Numbered from the stretch's first letter, positions 34,534 through 44,180 are shown. The stretch: DNA of 64,000 nucleotides from Chitinophaga niabensis (GCF_039545795.1 NZ_CP154260.1:5337001-5401000), one strand, 5' to 3'. The notes: generated from the sequence alone by a model not told the origin. Numbers and translations: made by a program.

Positions 34534-34562
34534 AGCCTATCTTGAGCCTATGTCAAGCCTAT
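34534..34562. repeat. Three AGCCTAT direct repeats with 11-bp period
   Basis: AGCCTAT occurs at 34534, 34545 and 34556, one helical turn apart, in the gap before the PhnA-like gene. A 10-bp palindrome CCCTTAAGGG lies at 34506-34515. They could be a protein-binding site on one face of the DNA. Confidence 0.5.
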
Positions 34563-34612
34563 GTGAGGTATTGGAATGATATCCTTACCTTAGCGCACAT
34601 TTTTAAAGTAAT

Positions 34613-35167
34613 ATGATGAGTAACAAATGCCAGCTTTGCCAGAGCGAAGCTAACCTTAAAACATATGAGGTACCACCCGAGACCAGCAGCAATCGGGATA
34701 ACAGCATCCTGATTTGTGCGAAATGCCTGGCACAGATTGAGAAGAAAGAGGAATTAGATAGCAATCACTGGCGTGTGCTATCAGAAGCCATGTGGAGCGA
34801 GGTGCCAGCTGTACAGGTAGTATCCTGGCGGATGCTGAACCGTTTAAAACAGGAAAGCTGGGCCATGGAGAACCTGGACATGATGTATCTCACTGATGAA
34901 ACACTAACCTGGGCTAAAGCTACCGGAGATCATGATAATGATGGCACAGTGGATCTTCATAAAGATGCGAATGGTAATCAACTGCAAACAGGTGATACTG
35001 TCATTTTAACTAAATCACTGGATGTGAAAGGTAGTACGCTGAATGCGAAGATGGGTACAGTGGTGAAGAATATTAAACTGGTAGAAGATAATACGGAACA
35101 GATCGAAGGTAAGATAGAAGGGCAGGTGATTGTGATCCTTACGAAGTATGTGAGAAAACAGAGTTAG
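34613..35167 (+). CDS. PhnA/YjdM-like zinc-ribbon protein
   Basis: 184 residues. The N-terminus CQLCQSEANLKTYEV and ICAKCLAQ give a Cys4 zinc ribbon; the C-terminal part (DLHKDANGNQLQTGDTVILTKSLDVKGS, TVVKNIKLV, VILTKYVRK) is the PhnA domain. PhnA/YjdM is found near phosphonate genes in some bacteria but its function is not established and no phn genes are near. Length and order match the family. It is followed by a strong bidirectional terminator. Confidence 0.88.
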   Translation: MMSNKCQLCQSEANLKTYEVPPETSSNRDNSILICAKCLAQIEKKEELDSNHWRVLSEAMWSEVPAVQVVSWRMLNRLKQESWAMENLDMMYLTDETLTWAKATGDHDNDGTVDLHKDANGNQLQTGDTVILTKSLDVKGSTLNAKMGTVVKNIKLVEDNTEQIEGKIEGQVIVILTKYVRKQS

Positions 35168-35181
35168 GCGAAAGAATTATA

Positions 35182-35223
35182 AATAAAGGAGCCTCCTCTT
35201 GTTGCAGAGGCGGCTCCTTTATT
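35182..35223. terminator. Bidirectional terminator
   Basis: AATAAAGGAGCC and GGCTCCTTTATT form a 12-bp stem with an inner TCTTGTTGCAGA loop, flanked by T-rich DNA on both sides, between the convergent PhnA-like and fibre-like genes. Confidence 0.9.
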
Positions 35224-35224
35224 A

Positions 35225-36199
35225 TTATTGTTTTTTCAACAACTTAATCTCCTCTTTTTGGCTGTTAACCTGCTTTTGCAGGTCGATCAGGTATAAGGTT
35301 AGCTCTTCCACCTTCTGCAAAAGCTTTTTATTCATTTCCCCCAGATCATGTCCATTTTCTTCCATTTCTTTTGCAGACGGAATTTCAGGCAAATGTTTAT
35401 TAGTTATAATAAATGCTTCCAGTTGTTGCAAAGATGGAAGTTTATAATTTGCATCAAATACAAAGTCAGGCCAATTGGCTAACATCTTTACTTTCACTTT
35501 TTCTGCAATAATGCTGCCAGCTACTGCCAGTTTATGTCCTTTTGGATCAGTAGTACCGATGGCCACATTTCCATTAGCGCCTATTCTCATTGCTTCATAC
35601 CAATAACCATCAGAAAAACGCCACATACCAAGACCAGGGTAATCCCCTTCTGTTAATTGCATGTTGAATGCCCTGGAACCGGTATTATTCATTAAATAAA
35701 GCTGGGAACTTATTCCTGAAGAGCCTTCTTTGGCTATGGCGACCGCTGCATTAGTCCTGATCGTACCGTTCACCTGAAGAGCAGAGGTACCGTCATGCAC
35801 TGCATTATTAATTAAAACGACAGGACTCGCAGCGGTAAATGCTTCCCTCCAACCGCTCCAGTTACCATTATACTGTCCTCTGAAAAACATCCGGTCCGTA
35901 AATGCACTCATACCGATCGCTATTTGAGAGCCCCAGATATTTCCATCGCCTCCTCCATTCCGATGCCTGACATTAATTACACTCCACCAGTCAGTGGTCA
36001 AGGGGGCATTAAACACTCCTGCACTCCTACCCAGCGTTCCTAAGAAGGACCGGCTCATTAATCCTGCTGTATTAAAATCACCTTCACTATCTGAATATGT
36101 ACCGGCTTTTGTAACTTCAGCTTCAGTTACTTGGCCATAGGCTTGAAGTCCAACAAACAATGCGCCTATTGCGAAACATGCTTTTTTAATTGCTTTCAT
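35225..36199 (-). CDS. Secreted fibre-like protein with pyocin-knob and coiled-coil tail
   Basis: 324 residues. Signal peptide KKACFAIGALFVGLQAYGQ. Residues 25-110 (GDFNTAGLMSRSFLGTLG, then GMSAFTDRMFFRGQYNGNWSGW) look like the knob/tail-fibre domain of pyocins and phage tails. The middle (GTTDPKGHKLAVAGSIIAEK) and the region WPDFVFDANYKLPSL are typical of Bacteroidota exported proteins that carry a bacterial endosialidase-chaperone-like end, and residues 280-324 (MNKKLLQKVEELTLYLIDLQ) form a coiled coil. It may form trimeric fibres on the surface. Function unknown. Confidence 0.78.
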   Translation of the reverse strand: MKAIKKACFAIGALFVGLQAYGQVTEAEVTKAGTYSDSEGDFNTAGLMSRSFLGTLGRSAGVFNAPLTTDWWSVINVRHRNGGGDGNIWGSQIAIGMSAFTDRMFFRGQYNGNWSGWREAFTAASPVVLINNAVHDGTSALQVNGTIRTNAAVAIAKEGSSGISSQLYLMNNTGSRAFNMQLTEGDYPGLGMWRFSDGYWYEAMRIGANGNVAIGTTDPKGHKLAVAGSIIAEKVKVKMLANWPDFVFDANYKLPSLQQLEAFIITNKHLPEIPSAKEMEENGHDLGEMNKKLLQKVEELTLYLIDLQKQVNSQKEEIKLLKKQ

Positions 36200-36261
36200 A
36201 GTTATTTAATTAAGGGAATGGGTTAAGAGATATAATCCCAATATAAATAACTTTCTACTAT

Positions 36262-36295
36262 AAAAAAACCGCCGGCCCCTTAGAACCAGCGGTTT
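36262..36295 (-). terminator. Rho-independent terminator after the redoxin gene
   Basis: On the minus strand AAACCGCTGG pairs with CCGGCGGTTT and is followed by TTTTTTTATAG. It ends the SusC/SusD/redoxin operon, 19 bp after the redoxin stop. Confidence 0.85.
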
Positions 36296-36313
36296 CCATT
36301 CGGATATTATTGC

Positions 36314-37432
36314 TTAGCGGGTCATCTCTTCTATCTTTTTATACAGGGCTTCTCCTTTGAGGCCACGAGCCACTACCCTTCCTTTTGCATCCAGCAGGAA
36401 ATTATCCGGCACTGCATTGATTCCAAAAAATACAGCTACCGGTTCCTCCCATTTCTTTAATCCGGACACATGGTACCAGGGCATGCCATCTTTCACGATC
36501 GCATCTTTCCAGCGTTGTGCATTGTCATCCAGTGATACACTGATGATCTCAAAACCTTTTCCATGAAAGGAGTTGAAGGCTTTCACCACATTGGGATTTT
36601 CTGCACGGCAGGGAGCACACCAGCTGGCCCAGAAATCTACCAGTGTTACTTTTCCTTTGCTAACTACATCATTCAAATGAAGTTCATTCCGGGCTGTATC
36701 CAGTGAGGTAAAGGAAGGCATTATGGTGCCTATTTTTGTTTTCTTTGCTACTTCCAGTCTTCCTCCCAATTCTTTTCCTGTAGGCAATTGTTTCAGGGAT
36801 GCATCCAGTTTTTCGAACAAAGGTGCGGTTACCGGATAATTCATTGTTGCGCCTGCGAGTTGATTAATAGCTACCAGGGAAATGAACGACTTCGGATGTT
36901 CTTTTACGAAACGGATGTTTACCTGTTTAAAAGAATCCTGCAAGGCGGCGTATTCTTTTTCCAGTTCTTTGAACGCTGGTTCCTCTCGTTTCTCTTTTGG
37001 AGTGGCTATAGCGGTTGTTCTCAATACGCCCAGTCTTTTCAGGATCGGTGAAGTAGCGTTTTCCAGTTCCTGATTATCTGCATTCACCTGATGAGCTTTA
37101 AGCACGCTGGTTTTAACAGAGTCTGTTCCTTCCAGCAAAATTAAACCCGGTTCTAAATAGAACCGCTTGTTATCAGCGATCTCGTTCTTTTTCATCGGGC
37201 GCATGGAACGGAGGCCGATCAACGTTGGCTCTTTGAAATCCTTTTTGATCTCAAAACGGCCATCTGTTACAATGATCGTGTCGATCGCAATCTGATTATC
37301 TTTTGTATAGATCAGGGCGATGGAATCCTGGCCTTTCCAGTTACTGATATGGCCTTTCAGGCGGTATTCCTTTTGTTGTCCGAAACTCGTGAATGGCGTC
37401 AGGAGAGATATGATGATGATGAGTTGTTTCAT
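36314..37432 (-). CDS. TlpA-like periplasmic thiol-disulfide oxidoreductase with DUF4369 domain
   Basis: 372 residues. Signal peptide MKQLIIIISLLTPFTSFGQ. The N-terminal DUF4369-like part (EYRLKGHISNWKGQDSIALI) is followed by a helical linker and a thioredoxin-fold AhpC/TSA domain with the active site WCAPC (residues 271-275) in VDFWASWCAPCRAE. It is the last gene after SusC and SusD (gap 15 bp), so the redox work probably supports a substrate taken up by that pair, or maturation of their proteins. Confidence 0.88.
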   Translation of the reverse strand: MKQLIIIISLLTPFTSFGQQKEYRLKGHISNWKGQDSIALIYTKDNQIAIDTIIVTDGRFEIKKDFKEPTLIGLRSMRPMKKNEIADNKRFYLEPGLILLEGTDSVKTSVLKAHQVNADNQELENATSPILKRLGVLRTTAIATPKEKREEPAFKELEKEYAALQDSFKQVNIRFVKEHPKSFISLVAINQLAGATMNYPVTAPLFEKLDASLKQLPTGKELGGRLEVAKKTKIGTIMPSFTSLDTARNELHLNDVVSKGKVTLVDFWASWCAPCRAENPNVVKAFNSFHGKGFEIISVSLDDNAQRWKDAIVKDGMPWYHVSGLKKWEEPVAVFFGINAVPDNFLLDAKGRVVARGLKGEALYKKIEEMTR

Positions 37433-37447
37433 TATTTTATTTTTTGC

Positions 37448-38848
37448 TTATTCGTAGCCGGGATTTTGACTGAGATTTGGATTCTTTTGTCTTTCTGCAA
37501 ACGGAATGGGCAGGTTCAGATTGGTGGTATTCCAGCCTGTTTTATGCGCATTATAAATAGCATCTGCCTGGCCGGTACGTTTGATATCAAACCAGCGATG
37601 GCCGAGTTCACCGAATAATTCTGTAAATCGCTCTTTGTAGATGGCTTGCAGCAGATCTACCTGGCTGATATCAGGATTGGTATTTTTGATCAATGGCAAA
37701 CCTGCGCGGAAACGGATTGAATCAATATCTGCAATGGCATCTGCGAGTTTGTTCTGTTGTGCTCTTGCTTCTGCGCGAATGAGATACTGTTCTGCGAGGC
37801 GGAACATGATGGTACCTTCTGCTTTTGCACCTGCCTGTATATTGCTAAATACCTTATATTTAAGAAATCCGGGGAACCCATCAGGACCTGTCCTTGTCCA
37901 CTTTATCCTCCGCTGATCACCCGGTTCAAAAGAAGCCAGCAACCATGTACTTAAACGAAACGGAGCATTGGTAGTGGGATTAATATTACTGGATAACCTA
38001 CCTGCCTCTACCGTATAGATGTTTGCACCGCCACCAGCAAACTGGAAGATCGCTTCCGGAGAAGTGAGCAAAGAAATGCCATTCAGGGAATCCAGTTTAT
38101 ACGGACCAGCAGAGATCACTGCGCTGGCTTGTTTTTCTGCTTCTGCCCAGTTCTTTCTGTACAGATACATCCTTGCCAGCAATGCGGTTGCCGTCCATTT
38201 ATTGGCGCGGATCCTAACACCCTCCTTAGTATAGGCTTCCCCGGTTTTTTCCTGTGCAAATAAAAGATCTTCTGCTATCTGCGCCCATACTTTTTCCGGG
38301 GCCGATCTTGATGCCAATGCATTGGTACGGTAATCTGATGTAAGCAACAAGGGAACTGAGTCAAAACAATTTACGAGGTAGAAATAGCTCAATGCTCTGA
38401 GGAAACGGCCTTCACCCAATAACTGATCCTTTGTTTTTGGTGTAACGCCGGATGACTTTGCAACATTTTCCAACAAAATATTTGACTGGTAGATCATGTT
38501 GTATAACGGCCCCCAGAATGAACCACTTACAGTGCTGTTAGTGTTGGTCAGTTTGAATTCAAAGAATTGCTGTTGCTCCACGGAATACGTAAGCCGGACA
38601 AATTCATCAGATGCCACCCCAAGATTAGTAGCCAACCCTCCTGAAAAAGGCCCTGTTGCCCAACCGTCCTGCGTGCTGGCATAGATACCCCGTATAGCTG
38701 AGTTTGCTTTCCCATCATCTGCAAACACTGCAGATGTGTTCAGTTGGGTGATGGGTAAAGGTACCTCCACAAATTTGTTGCAGGCAGCAGCAGCGGTTAG
38801 CATAAGCGCTCCTGCCATTAATATTTTATATCGTTTCATTTTTTTCAA
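37448..38848 (-). CDS. RagB/SusD family outer-membrane lipoprotein
   Basis: 466 residues. Signal with lipobox TAAAACNKF. The SusD-like alpha-helical TPR scaffold shows GKANSAIRGIYAS, YNMIYQSNILLENV, LLGEGRFLRALSYFYLV and the C-terminal REAERFTELFGELGHRWFDIKRTG-type region (KERFTELFGELGHRWFDIKR). It is a substrate-capturing lid for the SusC pore encoded just before it (9-bp gap). The substrate is not evident: no glycoside hydrolase or peptidase is in the block. Confidence 0.95.
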   Translation of the reverse strand: MKKMKRYKILMAGALMLTAAAACNKFVEVPLPITQLNTSAVFADDGKANSAIRGIYASTQDGWATGPFSGGLATNLGVASDEFVRLTYSVEQQQFFEFKLTNTNSTVSGSFWGPLYNMIYQSNILLENVAKSSGVTPKTKDQLLGEGRFLRALSYFYLVNCFDSVPLLLTSDYRTNALASRSAPEKVWAQIAEDLLFAQEKTGEAYTKEGVRIRANKWTATALLARMYLYRKNWAEAEKQASAVISAGPYKLDSLNGISLLTSPEAIFQFAGGGANIYTVEAGRLSSNINPTTNAPFRLSTWLLASFEPGDQRRIKWTRTGPDGFPGFLKYKVFSNIQAGAKAEGTIMFRLAEQYLIRAEARAQQNKLADAIADIDSIRFRAGLPLIKNTNPDISQVDLLQAIYKERFTELFGELGHRWFDIKRTGQADAIYNAHKTGWNTTNLNLPIPFAERQKNPNLSQNPGYE

Positions 38849-38857
38849 TTGATCAGT

Positions 38858-41800
38858 TTAAATATTCACTTGTATACCTGCCGTGATGGTACGTAATGGC
38901 GGCAGCTTGAACATGAAGGCCGTTTCCGGATCGCTGTCCTTGTTCCTGGTGAAAGTGAACAGGTTCTGTGCATGTACATATACCCGCACGCTGTTCATTT
39001 TGATCTTCTTCAACCAACTGCCGGGAAGATCATAGGATAGGGATAATGTCTTTAATCTCAGATAGGAAGCATCCGAATAGGTAGCATCGGAGGTACTGAC
39101 AGCAGTCGATCCCGTCAATCCATTCGTAGGGGTTGTAACGTTTGTTGTAAACTTCTGGTAAGGTGTTATATCACCAGGTTTCTGCCAGCGGTTCAGTGCG
39201 ATATAGGGCACATTTTGTAAACCACCGACCGGTATAGGAATGAAGCCGGATGAAGCAAGAGAAGCCAGCCAGTTCCTGCCCTTCTGGCTGCTGAATTGCA
39301 GGAAAACACCCAGTTGAAAACCTTTATAGCTGAAATTATTCTGCATGCCGCCGTAAAACTTCGGATCTGTATTAAAGAGTGGTTGCAGATCACCACCTAC
39401 CGCCGATACCTGGTAGGTACCGTTTTTATTCAGGTCTTCCACCACATACAACCCTGTTTGGGGATCTACGCCAAGGTTCTTGCTAACAAAAACCAGGTTT
39501 AGTGGTTGCCCTATAATATATTTGGAGGCATAACTGGTTTGGCTCAGGTTAGGGAAACGCAGTAATTTATTCTTAGGAACAGAGAAATTAAAGTTGGTGG
39601 TCCAGTTGAAATCTTTGCTGCGAATGTTGGTAGTATTCAGTGAAAACTCCCATCCCTTGTTTTCCAGTAACACACCTGCAAGGTTAGCGGTGATGCTGGT
39701 AAAACCAGTAGTGAGGGGCAAAGGATAATCTACCAACGGATCACTGGAATGGTTACGGTACCATGCTCCTGTGAATAAGATACGATCTTGCAGGAAACCC
39801 AATTCCAGTGCAAATTCCAGCTTCAGGTTCTTTTCCCAGTGAAGGTCCGGTTTAAACAGGCTGGTAGGCGTAAAGGCGGCAGAATCCTTGTAAGTAGGAT
39901 AGAATGCATTAGCGGTATAAGAATCGATGTATTTATATTCGCCGATCTTGTCATTCCCTGTTATGCCATAACTACCTCTCAATTTACCATAGCTGATCGC
40001 AGGAAATGTTTTCATGAAATCTTCATTACTAAAGAGCCATGCGGCCCCTACTGCACCAAAGTTAGAGAAACGGAAATCCGGTCCAAAACGACTGGAACCA
40101 TCTCTTCTTCCGGAAAAATTCACTAAGTACTTATTACTGTAATTATACGTAAGCCGTCCAAAGAATGCCTGGTATTTATATTCATTCAGCACACTGCTTG
40201 GATTGACAAACGCCGTAGCAGGGATCCCTATCAATGAGCCCAGGAATTCATCGCTTGTATATCCGTTGATCCCGAAGCTGTATCCATTATTACGCTGGCT
40301 TTGAAAAGTTGCACCACCCAATACATTCAATGAACCTTTACCGATGTATGTATTATAATCGATCTGCGGTTCTACGATCCAGCTTTTAAAATTATTGTTA
40401 CCGAACCTGGCCCTGCCCAAGTCCGCCGAATTAGGATTTATCGCCGTCTTAGGCGTGATAGCCAGTTCATCCACTTTTACCTGGTTATAACCAATGTTAC
40501 TTCGGATGTACAATCCTTTCAGGATATTATAGGACAGGTTGACGTTGGCATTCAGGTTATCTGTTTTCGCTGTGTATTTTGATAACATATAGGCAAGCGG
40601 GTTATCTGAGGCAACACCTTTTTCATTCCACATCAAACCACCCAGTGAATCATAGATCTGAAAATTCGGCGGAAGCACCAGTTTGCTTGCCAAGTCTGTA
40701 GAAGTAGAAGTATTAAGTGCAGACGTGAAATTACCACTGACAACAGCTGTGAATTTCTGATCTGCAGAGCGGGAGGTGATATTGAAATTAGCGGAGGCCC
40801 TGGAATTGGGGAATGTTCCGGGATAGACATCTGTTTCCCTGAAATATCCTCCACCCACTAGGAATTGAACAAGATTATTCCCTCCGGATAATGTTCCCTG
40901 GATATTTGTCATGGTTGCCGTGCCGCCGATCAATTGTTTCGCCAGGTTATTATCACGCGTGGTATCCCAGAGCAACAGATCATATGCATTAGCAGTGGTC
41001 ATGGCCTTGTTATCATTCCTGAAGGCTTCTTTCCGCATAGCTACATAATCTTTTGTACTCAGCAGGTCCGGCAATTTCACACGGCTGCCACCTGTTTCTG
41101 CTCTGAGATTAAAACGGGTAGCCCCTGCTTTGGCCCTCCTGGTGGTGATCATGATCACTCCATTTGCACCACGGCTGCCATAGATCGCGGTAGCGTCTGC
41201 ATCTTTCAGCACTTCAATACTTTCTATGTCAGCCATGTTTATGCTATAAAAAGGACTGAGACCTACAGTGGCGCTGCTGCCATTAATGGCTGAGCTCAAC
41301 AGGCTTATTTTATTATTACCAGTGGCCATAGGCACACCATCAATAATAAACAATGGTTCATCCGAAGCACCATTGTTTTGATCAATCTGCGTACGGCCAC
41401 GGATCTGTACTTTGAAAGCAGAACCTGCCACACCGGTGTTTTGTGTGATCACCAGACCTGGTACCCGTCCTGCCAATGCAGCCAGCGGATCAGACACAGG
41501 TGCTTCATTCAGGTCTTTACCAGATACTTTATCAATATTACCTGTGTTCAATCTTTTGGAGGTAGTACCATAAGCCTGTACCACAGCTTCATCCAATTTG
41601 CTAACGTATTTTTCCAGCACGATCCGCAGCGTTCTGGAGGTTGGAACAATCACTTCTTTCGATTGAAATCCGATGAAAGTGATCACGAGAGTTTCTCCTA
41701 CATTGGCTGTGATCGTGAATTTTCCACTGCCATCACTGGCAGTTCCGTTATTTGTTCCTTTTACTTTAATAAAGGCTCCCGGCAGGTAGATCCCATCTGT

Positions 41801-42268
41801 ACCCATCACAATCCCTGTCACTTCTACCGGAGCAGGAGCTACTTCTTTTACTGCAGGTTGGTCCAACTCGCTGATGATCACATTTCCGTTTTTGATGGAC
41901 CATGCGAGTTTACTGTTCTTAAGTGCCTCTATCAGGAAGAGCTTCAGGGGAAGGTTCTTAGCAGATACGGAAATTGGTGCTACTGCTTTCACAGCTTCCA
42001 TATCGTAAAACACCAGGTAACCTGTTTGTCTTTTTATTTCTGAGAAAACCTGCGCCAGCGGCAGGTCCTGGCCAGACAAAGTAATGGTCTGCGCTGTGCC
42101 TTTATTAGCAGACACCTGCAGGCAGAAAACGATAAGGAAGAAAGCGGTCAAACGCATTATTCGCAGTGTTTTAATCAGGAAACTATGGCTATCACTCGTT
42201 TCCATGGTTGATTTTGGTCCTACACGCCGCGGCATAGGATGGCCTTTACAAAGCACATTAATTTGCAT
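38858..42268 (-). CDS. SusC/RagA family TonB-dependent outer-membrane transporter
   Basis: 1136 residues. After a leader segment and hydrophobic signal (LTAFFLIVFCLQVSANKG) come an STN domain (residues about 65-125), a carboxypeptidase-regulatory-like domain, the plug (DADATAIYGSRGANGVIMITT) and a TonB-dependent beta-barrel ending in TITAGIQVNI. The N-terminal leader MQINVLCKGHPMPRR is seen in many Chitinophaga SusC proteins, so the 42268 start is kept. The STN domain receives signals from the FecR/FecI pair encoded upstream; the SusD lipoprotein follows. It imports an unknown nutrient. Confidence 0.95.
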   Translation of the reverse strand: MQINVLCKGHPMPRRVGPKSTMETSDSHSFLIKTLRIMRLTAFFLIVFCLQVSANKGTAQTITLSGQDLPLAQVFSEIKRQTGYLVFYDMEAVKAVAPISVSAKNLPLKLFLIEALKNSKLAWSIKNGNVIISELDQPAVKEVAPAPVEVTGIVMGTDGIYLPGAFIKVKGTNNGTASDGSGKFTITANVGETLVITFIGFQSKEVIVPTSRTLRIVLEKYVSKLDEAVVQAYGTTSKRLNTGNIDKVSGKDLNEAPVSDPLAALAGRVPGLVITQNTGVAGSAFKVQIRGRTQIDQNNGASDEPLFIIDGVPMATGNNKISLLSSAINGSSATVGLSPFYSINMADIESIEVLKDADATAIYGSRGANGVIMITTRRAKAGATRFNLRAETGGSRVKLPDLLSTKDYVAMRKEAFRNDNKAMTTANAYDLLLWDTTRDNNLAKQLIGGTATMTNIQGTLSGGNNLVQFLVGGGYFRETDVYPGTFPNSRASANFNITSRSADQKFTAVVSGNFTSALNTSTSTDLASKLVLPPNFQIYDSLGGLMWNEKGVASDNPLAYMLSKYTAKTDNLNANVNLSYNILKGLYIRSNIGYNQVKVDELAITPKTAINPNSADLGRARFGNNNFKSWIVEPQIDYNTYIGKGSLNVLGGATFQSQRNNGYSFGINGYTSDEFLGSLIGIPATAFVNPSSVLNEYKYQAFFGRLTYNYSNKYLVNFSGRRDGSSRFGPDFRFSNFGAVGAAWLFSNEDFMKTFPAISYGKLRGSYGITGNDKIGEYKYIDSYTANAFYPTYKDSAAFTPTSLFKPDLHWEKNLKLEFALELGFLQDRILFTGAWYRNHSSDPLVDYPLPLTTGFTSITANLAGVLLENKGWEFSLNTTNIRSKDFNWTTNFNFSVPKNKLLRFPNLSQTSYASKYIIGQPLNLVFVSKNLGVDPQTGLYVVEDLNKNGTYQVSAVGGDLQPLFNTDPKFYGGMQNNFSYKGFQLGVFLQFSSQKGRNWLASLASSGFIPIPVGGLQNVPYIALNRWQKPGDITPYQKFTTNVTTPTNGLTGSTAVSTSDATYSDASYLRLKTLSLSYDLPGSWLKKIKMNSVRVYVHAQNLFTFTRNKDSDPETAFMFKLPPLRTITAGIQVNI

Positions 42269-42396
42269 ACTTTCGTACTGTTGAATGGTTGATTAATAAA
42301 CAGTCTTACCCAGACTTTTTCTATTCTATTGACCAGACGACCTGCCGCTCCGGTTGCACCCGGGGCGGTTCTTTTTCTGGTAAATTCCTTTGGTTG

Positions 42397-43518
42397 TTAT
42401 CGCATTACGACCAGCTTGTTTCCTTCTTCAATCTTCACGTTTACTTTCATTACCTGCATTACTTCCACGATATCAGAGAGGTATAGGCTGCGTGACAGCT
42501 CCCCTCCAAAGATCCTGCGTGGTATGGCTCCTTTATATACTACGTCTACATTGTACCAGCGCGAAAGCTGGCGCATTACTTCCGCCAGGTCTTTCCCTTC
42601 AAAATGGAAAACCCCGTTCTTCCAGGCGATCACCTGTGTTCTTTCCATTGTGCTGAGGTCTCTCACGGTGATACCGCTTGCCTGCTGACCTGGCTTCAGT
42701 ATTACTTTTTCCATGCCCTGCGTTACTTCCACTTTACCCTCCAGCAGGCTGGTTTGGATATATTCCTCATCCTGGTAGGCATTCACATTGAAGTGTGTGC
42801 CCAGTACTTTCACTTCTGTATTGTTGTAGAGCCTTACCTTAAAAGGTTTAGCGGCATCTTTACTCACTTCGAAATAGGCCTCGCCGGTTACTTCCACGCT
42901 TCTTTCGTTTCCTGTAAAAACAGTGGGGAAACGGATGGAAGAAGCGGCATTCAGCCATACAACAGAATTATCCGGCAGTGTGATCTTAAACTGCCCTCCT
43001 TTTGGTGTGGAGAGTGTATTGTATATTGGTTCCAGTTCTTCTTTTGCATTGTATACCAACTCCCCTCCCTGTTGGCTGATAGCGGTTTTTCCCTGTAGCA
43101 GTACCTGGCTGCCTGTACTATCCAGCGCTACCTGGGAACCATCGGCCAATGTAAGGATGGCTTTATTGGTGCCCGGTGCCACATCCATCTTTGCCGTTTG
43201 CACAGGTTGCTGTTTTTCGGGTAACAGGAAATACACAGCACTGCCGGCTATCAGCAAAATAGCAGCGGCGGCAGTCCACCAGCGCATAAATCTTTTAACG
43301 GGAACAGTTGGTTTGATCTGTTGATAGATCTCTTCTGCGTCTGCCGGCTCCAGTGTAACGTCCACAGTATGTTTGGCCATCAGGTCATCCAGCAGGGTAT
43401 CATTTGGTTCGCCGGGAATGGCGTTCCTTAGGGCCTCCATTAATTCCTCCCGCTCTTGCGGCGTGCAGGTTTTATCATAAAAACGTCCGAGCAGATAATC
43501 CCATCTTTCGTTTTGCAT
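42397..43518 (-). CDS. FecR family anti-sigma regulator
   Basis: 373 residues. N-terminal cytoplasmic part (NERWDYLLGRFYDKTCTPQERE), one membrane segment near residues 80-100 (RWWTAAAAILLIAGSAVYFLL), a FecR domain (LPDNSVVWLNAASSIRFP) and a C-terminal DUF4974 domain (LAEVMRQLSRWYNVDVVYKG). It carries the signal from the STN domain of SusC across the inner membrane to the sigma factor encoded upstream (68-bp gap). Confidence 0.94.
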   Translation of the reverse strand: MQNERWDYLLGRFYDKTCTPQEREELMEALRNAIPGEPNDTLLDDLMAKHTVDVTLEPADAEEIYQQIKPTVPVKRFMRWWTAAAAILLIAGSAVYFLLPEKQQPVQTAKMDVAPGTNKAILTLADGSQVALDSTGSQVLLQGKTAISQQGGELVYNAKEELEPIYNTLSTPKGGQFKITLPDNSVVWLNAASSIRFPTVFTGNERSVEVTGEAYFEVSKDAAKPFKVRLYNNTEVKVLGTHFNVNAYQDEEYIQTSLLEGKVEVTQGMEKVILKPGQQASGITVRDLSTMERTQVIAWKNGVFHFEGKDLAEVMRQLSRWYNVDVVYKGAIPRRIFGGELSRSLYLSDIVEVMQVMKVNVKIEEGNKLVVMR

Positions 43519-43586
43519 ATTATTCAGGCCTGTTTACTGTATTGACAAACGGAAAGGAAAGAAGGGGTAGTGGGGAAGAAAAAAAT

Positions 43587-44180
43587 TCAGCGGTAAAATT
43601 TCAGGAGGCAAATGGCCAGCAAGCCGATAGGGCCGCCATGTTCCTGTAAATAGTCTTTTACACCGCGAACGGCTGCCATCATGTGTTTTTTCACGGTTTC
43701 CCTGGAGATCTGCAGCTGTTCAGCGATATCCTCATGTTTAAGACCTTTCATGCGGCCCAGCCTGTAAACCTTTTGCTGCTGGCCGGGGAGATGGTCAATG
43801 GCACGATGCAGCAAGATTTCCAACTCTTTCGCCAGAGCAGCTTCTTCCGTAGAATTGCGTTCGTTGCCGGCGGGGAACAGATCACGGAGCAGGCTTTCCT
43901 CATGGGCTTTGCGTTTCATGCCGTTCAATACGAGGTTGCGGGTCATGCGGTTGAGGTAAGCAGGGAGGTTTTCTATAGCGTGAAGGGATTCCCGGTTGAC
44001 CCAGATCTTTACAAATACATCCTGTACCACATCTTTGGCAATGGAATCTGATTCGGTCATGCGTAATGCGAAGGAGTACACGAATGGGTGATAATGGTCA
44101 AACAGCTCACGAAAAACTGATCCATCACCCCTGGAGAGTTTTATCAGCCATTCCCGCTCTATGTCCGTTTGTTCATGCAT
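43587..44180 (-). CDS. FecI-type ECF sigma factor
   Basis: 197 residues with region 2 (VVQDVFVKIWVNRESLH, AYLNRMTRNLVLNGMKR) and region 4 (VYRLGRMKGLKHEDIAEQLQ, RETVKKHMMAAVRGVKDYL). It is the first gene of the sigma / anti-sigma / SusC / SusD / redoxin row and should activate that operon when the substrate binds SusC. The divergent DUF488 gene is 55 bp away. Confidence 0.94.
   Translation of the reverse strand: MHEQTDIEREWLIKLSRGDGSVFRELFDHYHPFVYSFALRMTESDSIAKDVVQDVFVKIWVNRESLHAIENLPAYLNRMTRNLVLNGMKRKAHEESLLRDLFPAGNERNSTEEAALAKELEILLHRAIDHLPGQQQKVYRLGRMKGLKHEDIAEQLQISRETVKKHMMAAVRGVKDYLQEHGGPIGLLAICLLKFYR

Noticed and set aside
34613..35167. Phosphonate utilisation
   Set aside because: PhnA-like only; no C-P lyase or phosphonatase genes nearby, and the family is not tied to phosphonate chemistry.
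37448..38848. Polysaccharide-utilisation locus
   Set aside because: No glycoside hydrolase, lyase or sulfatase is adjacent to the SusC/SusD pair.
41378..42043. 221-codon plus-strand frame opposite SusC
   Set aside because: Opposite the STN and plug domains of SusC, with Cys/His-rich low-quality composition; shadow frame.
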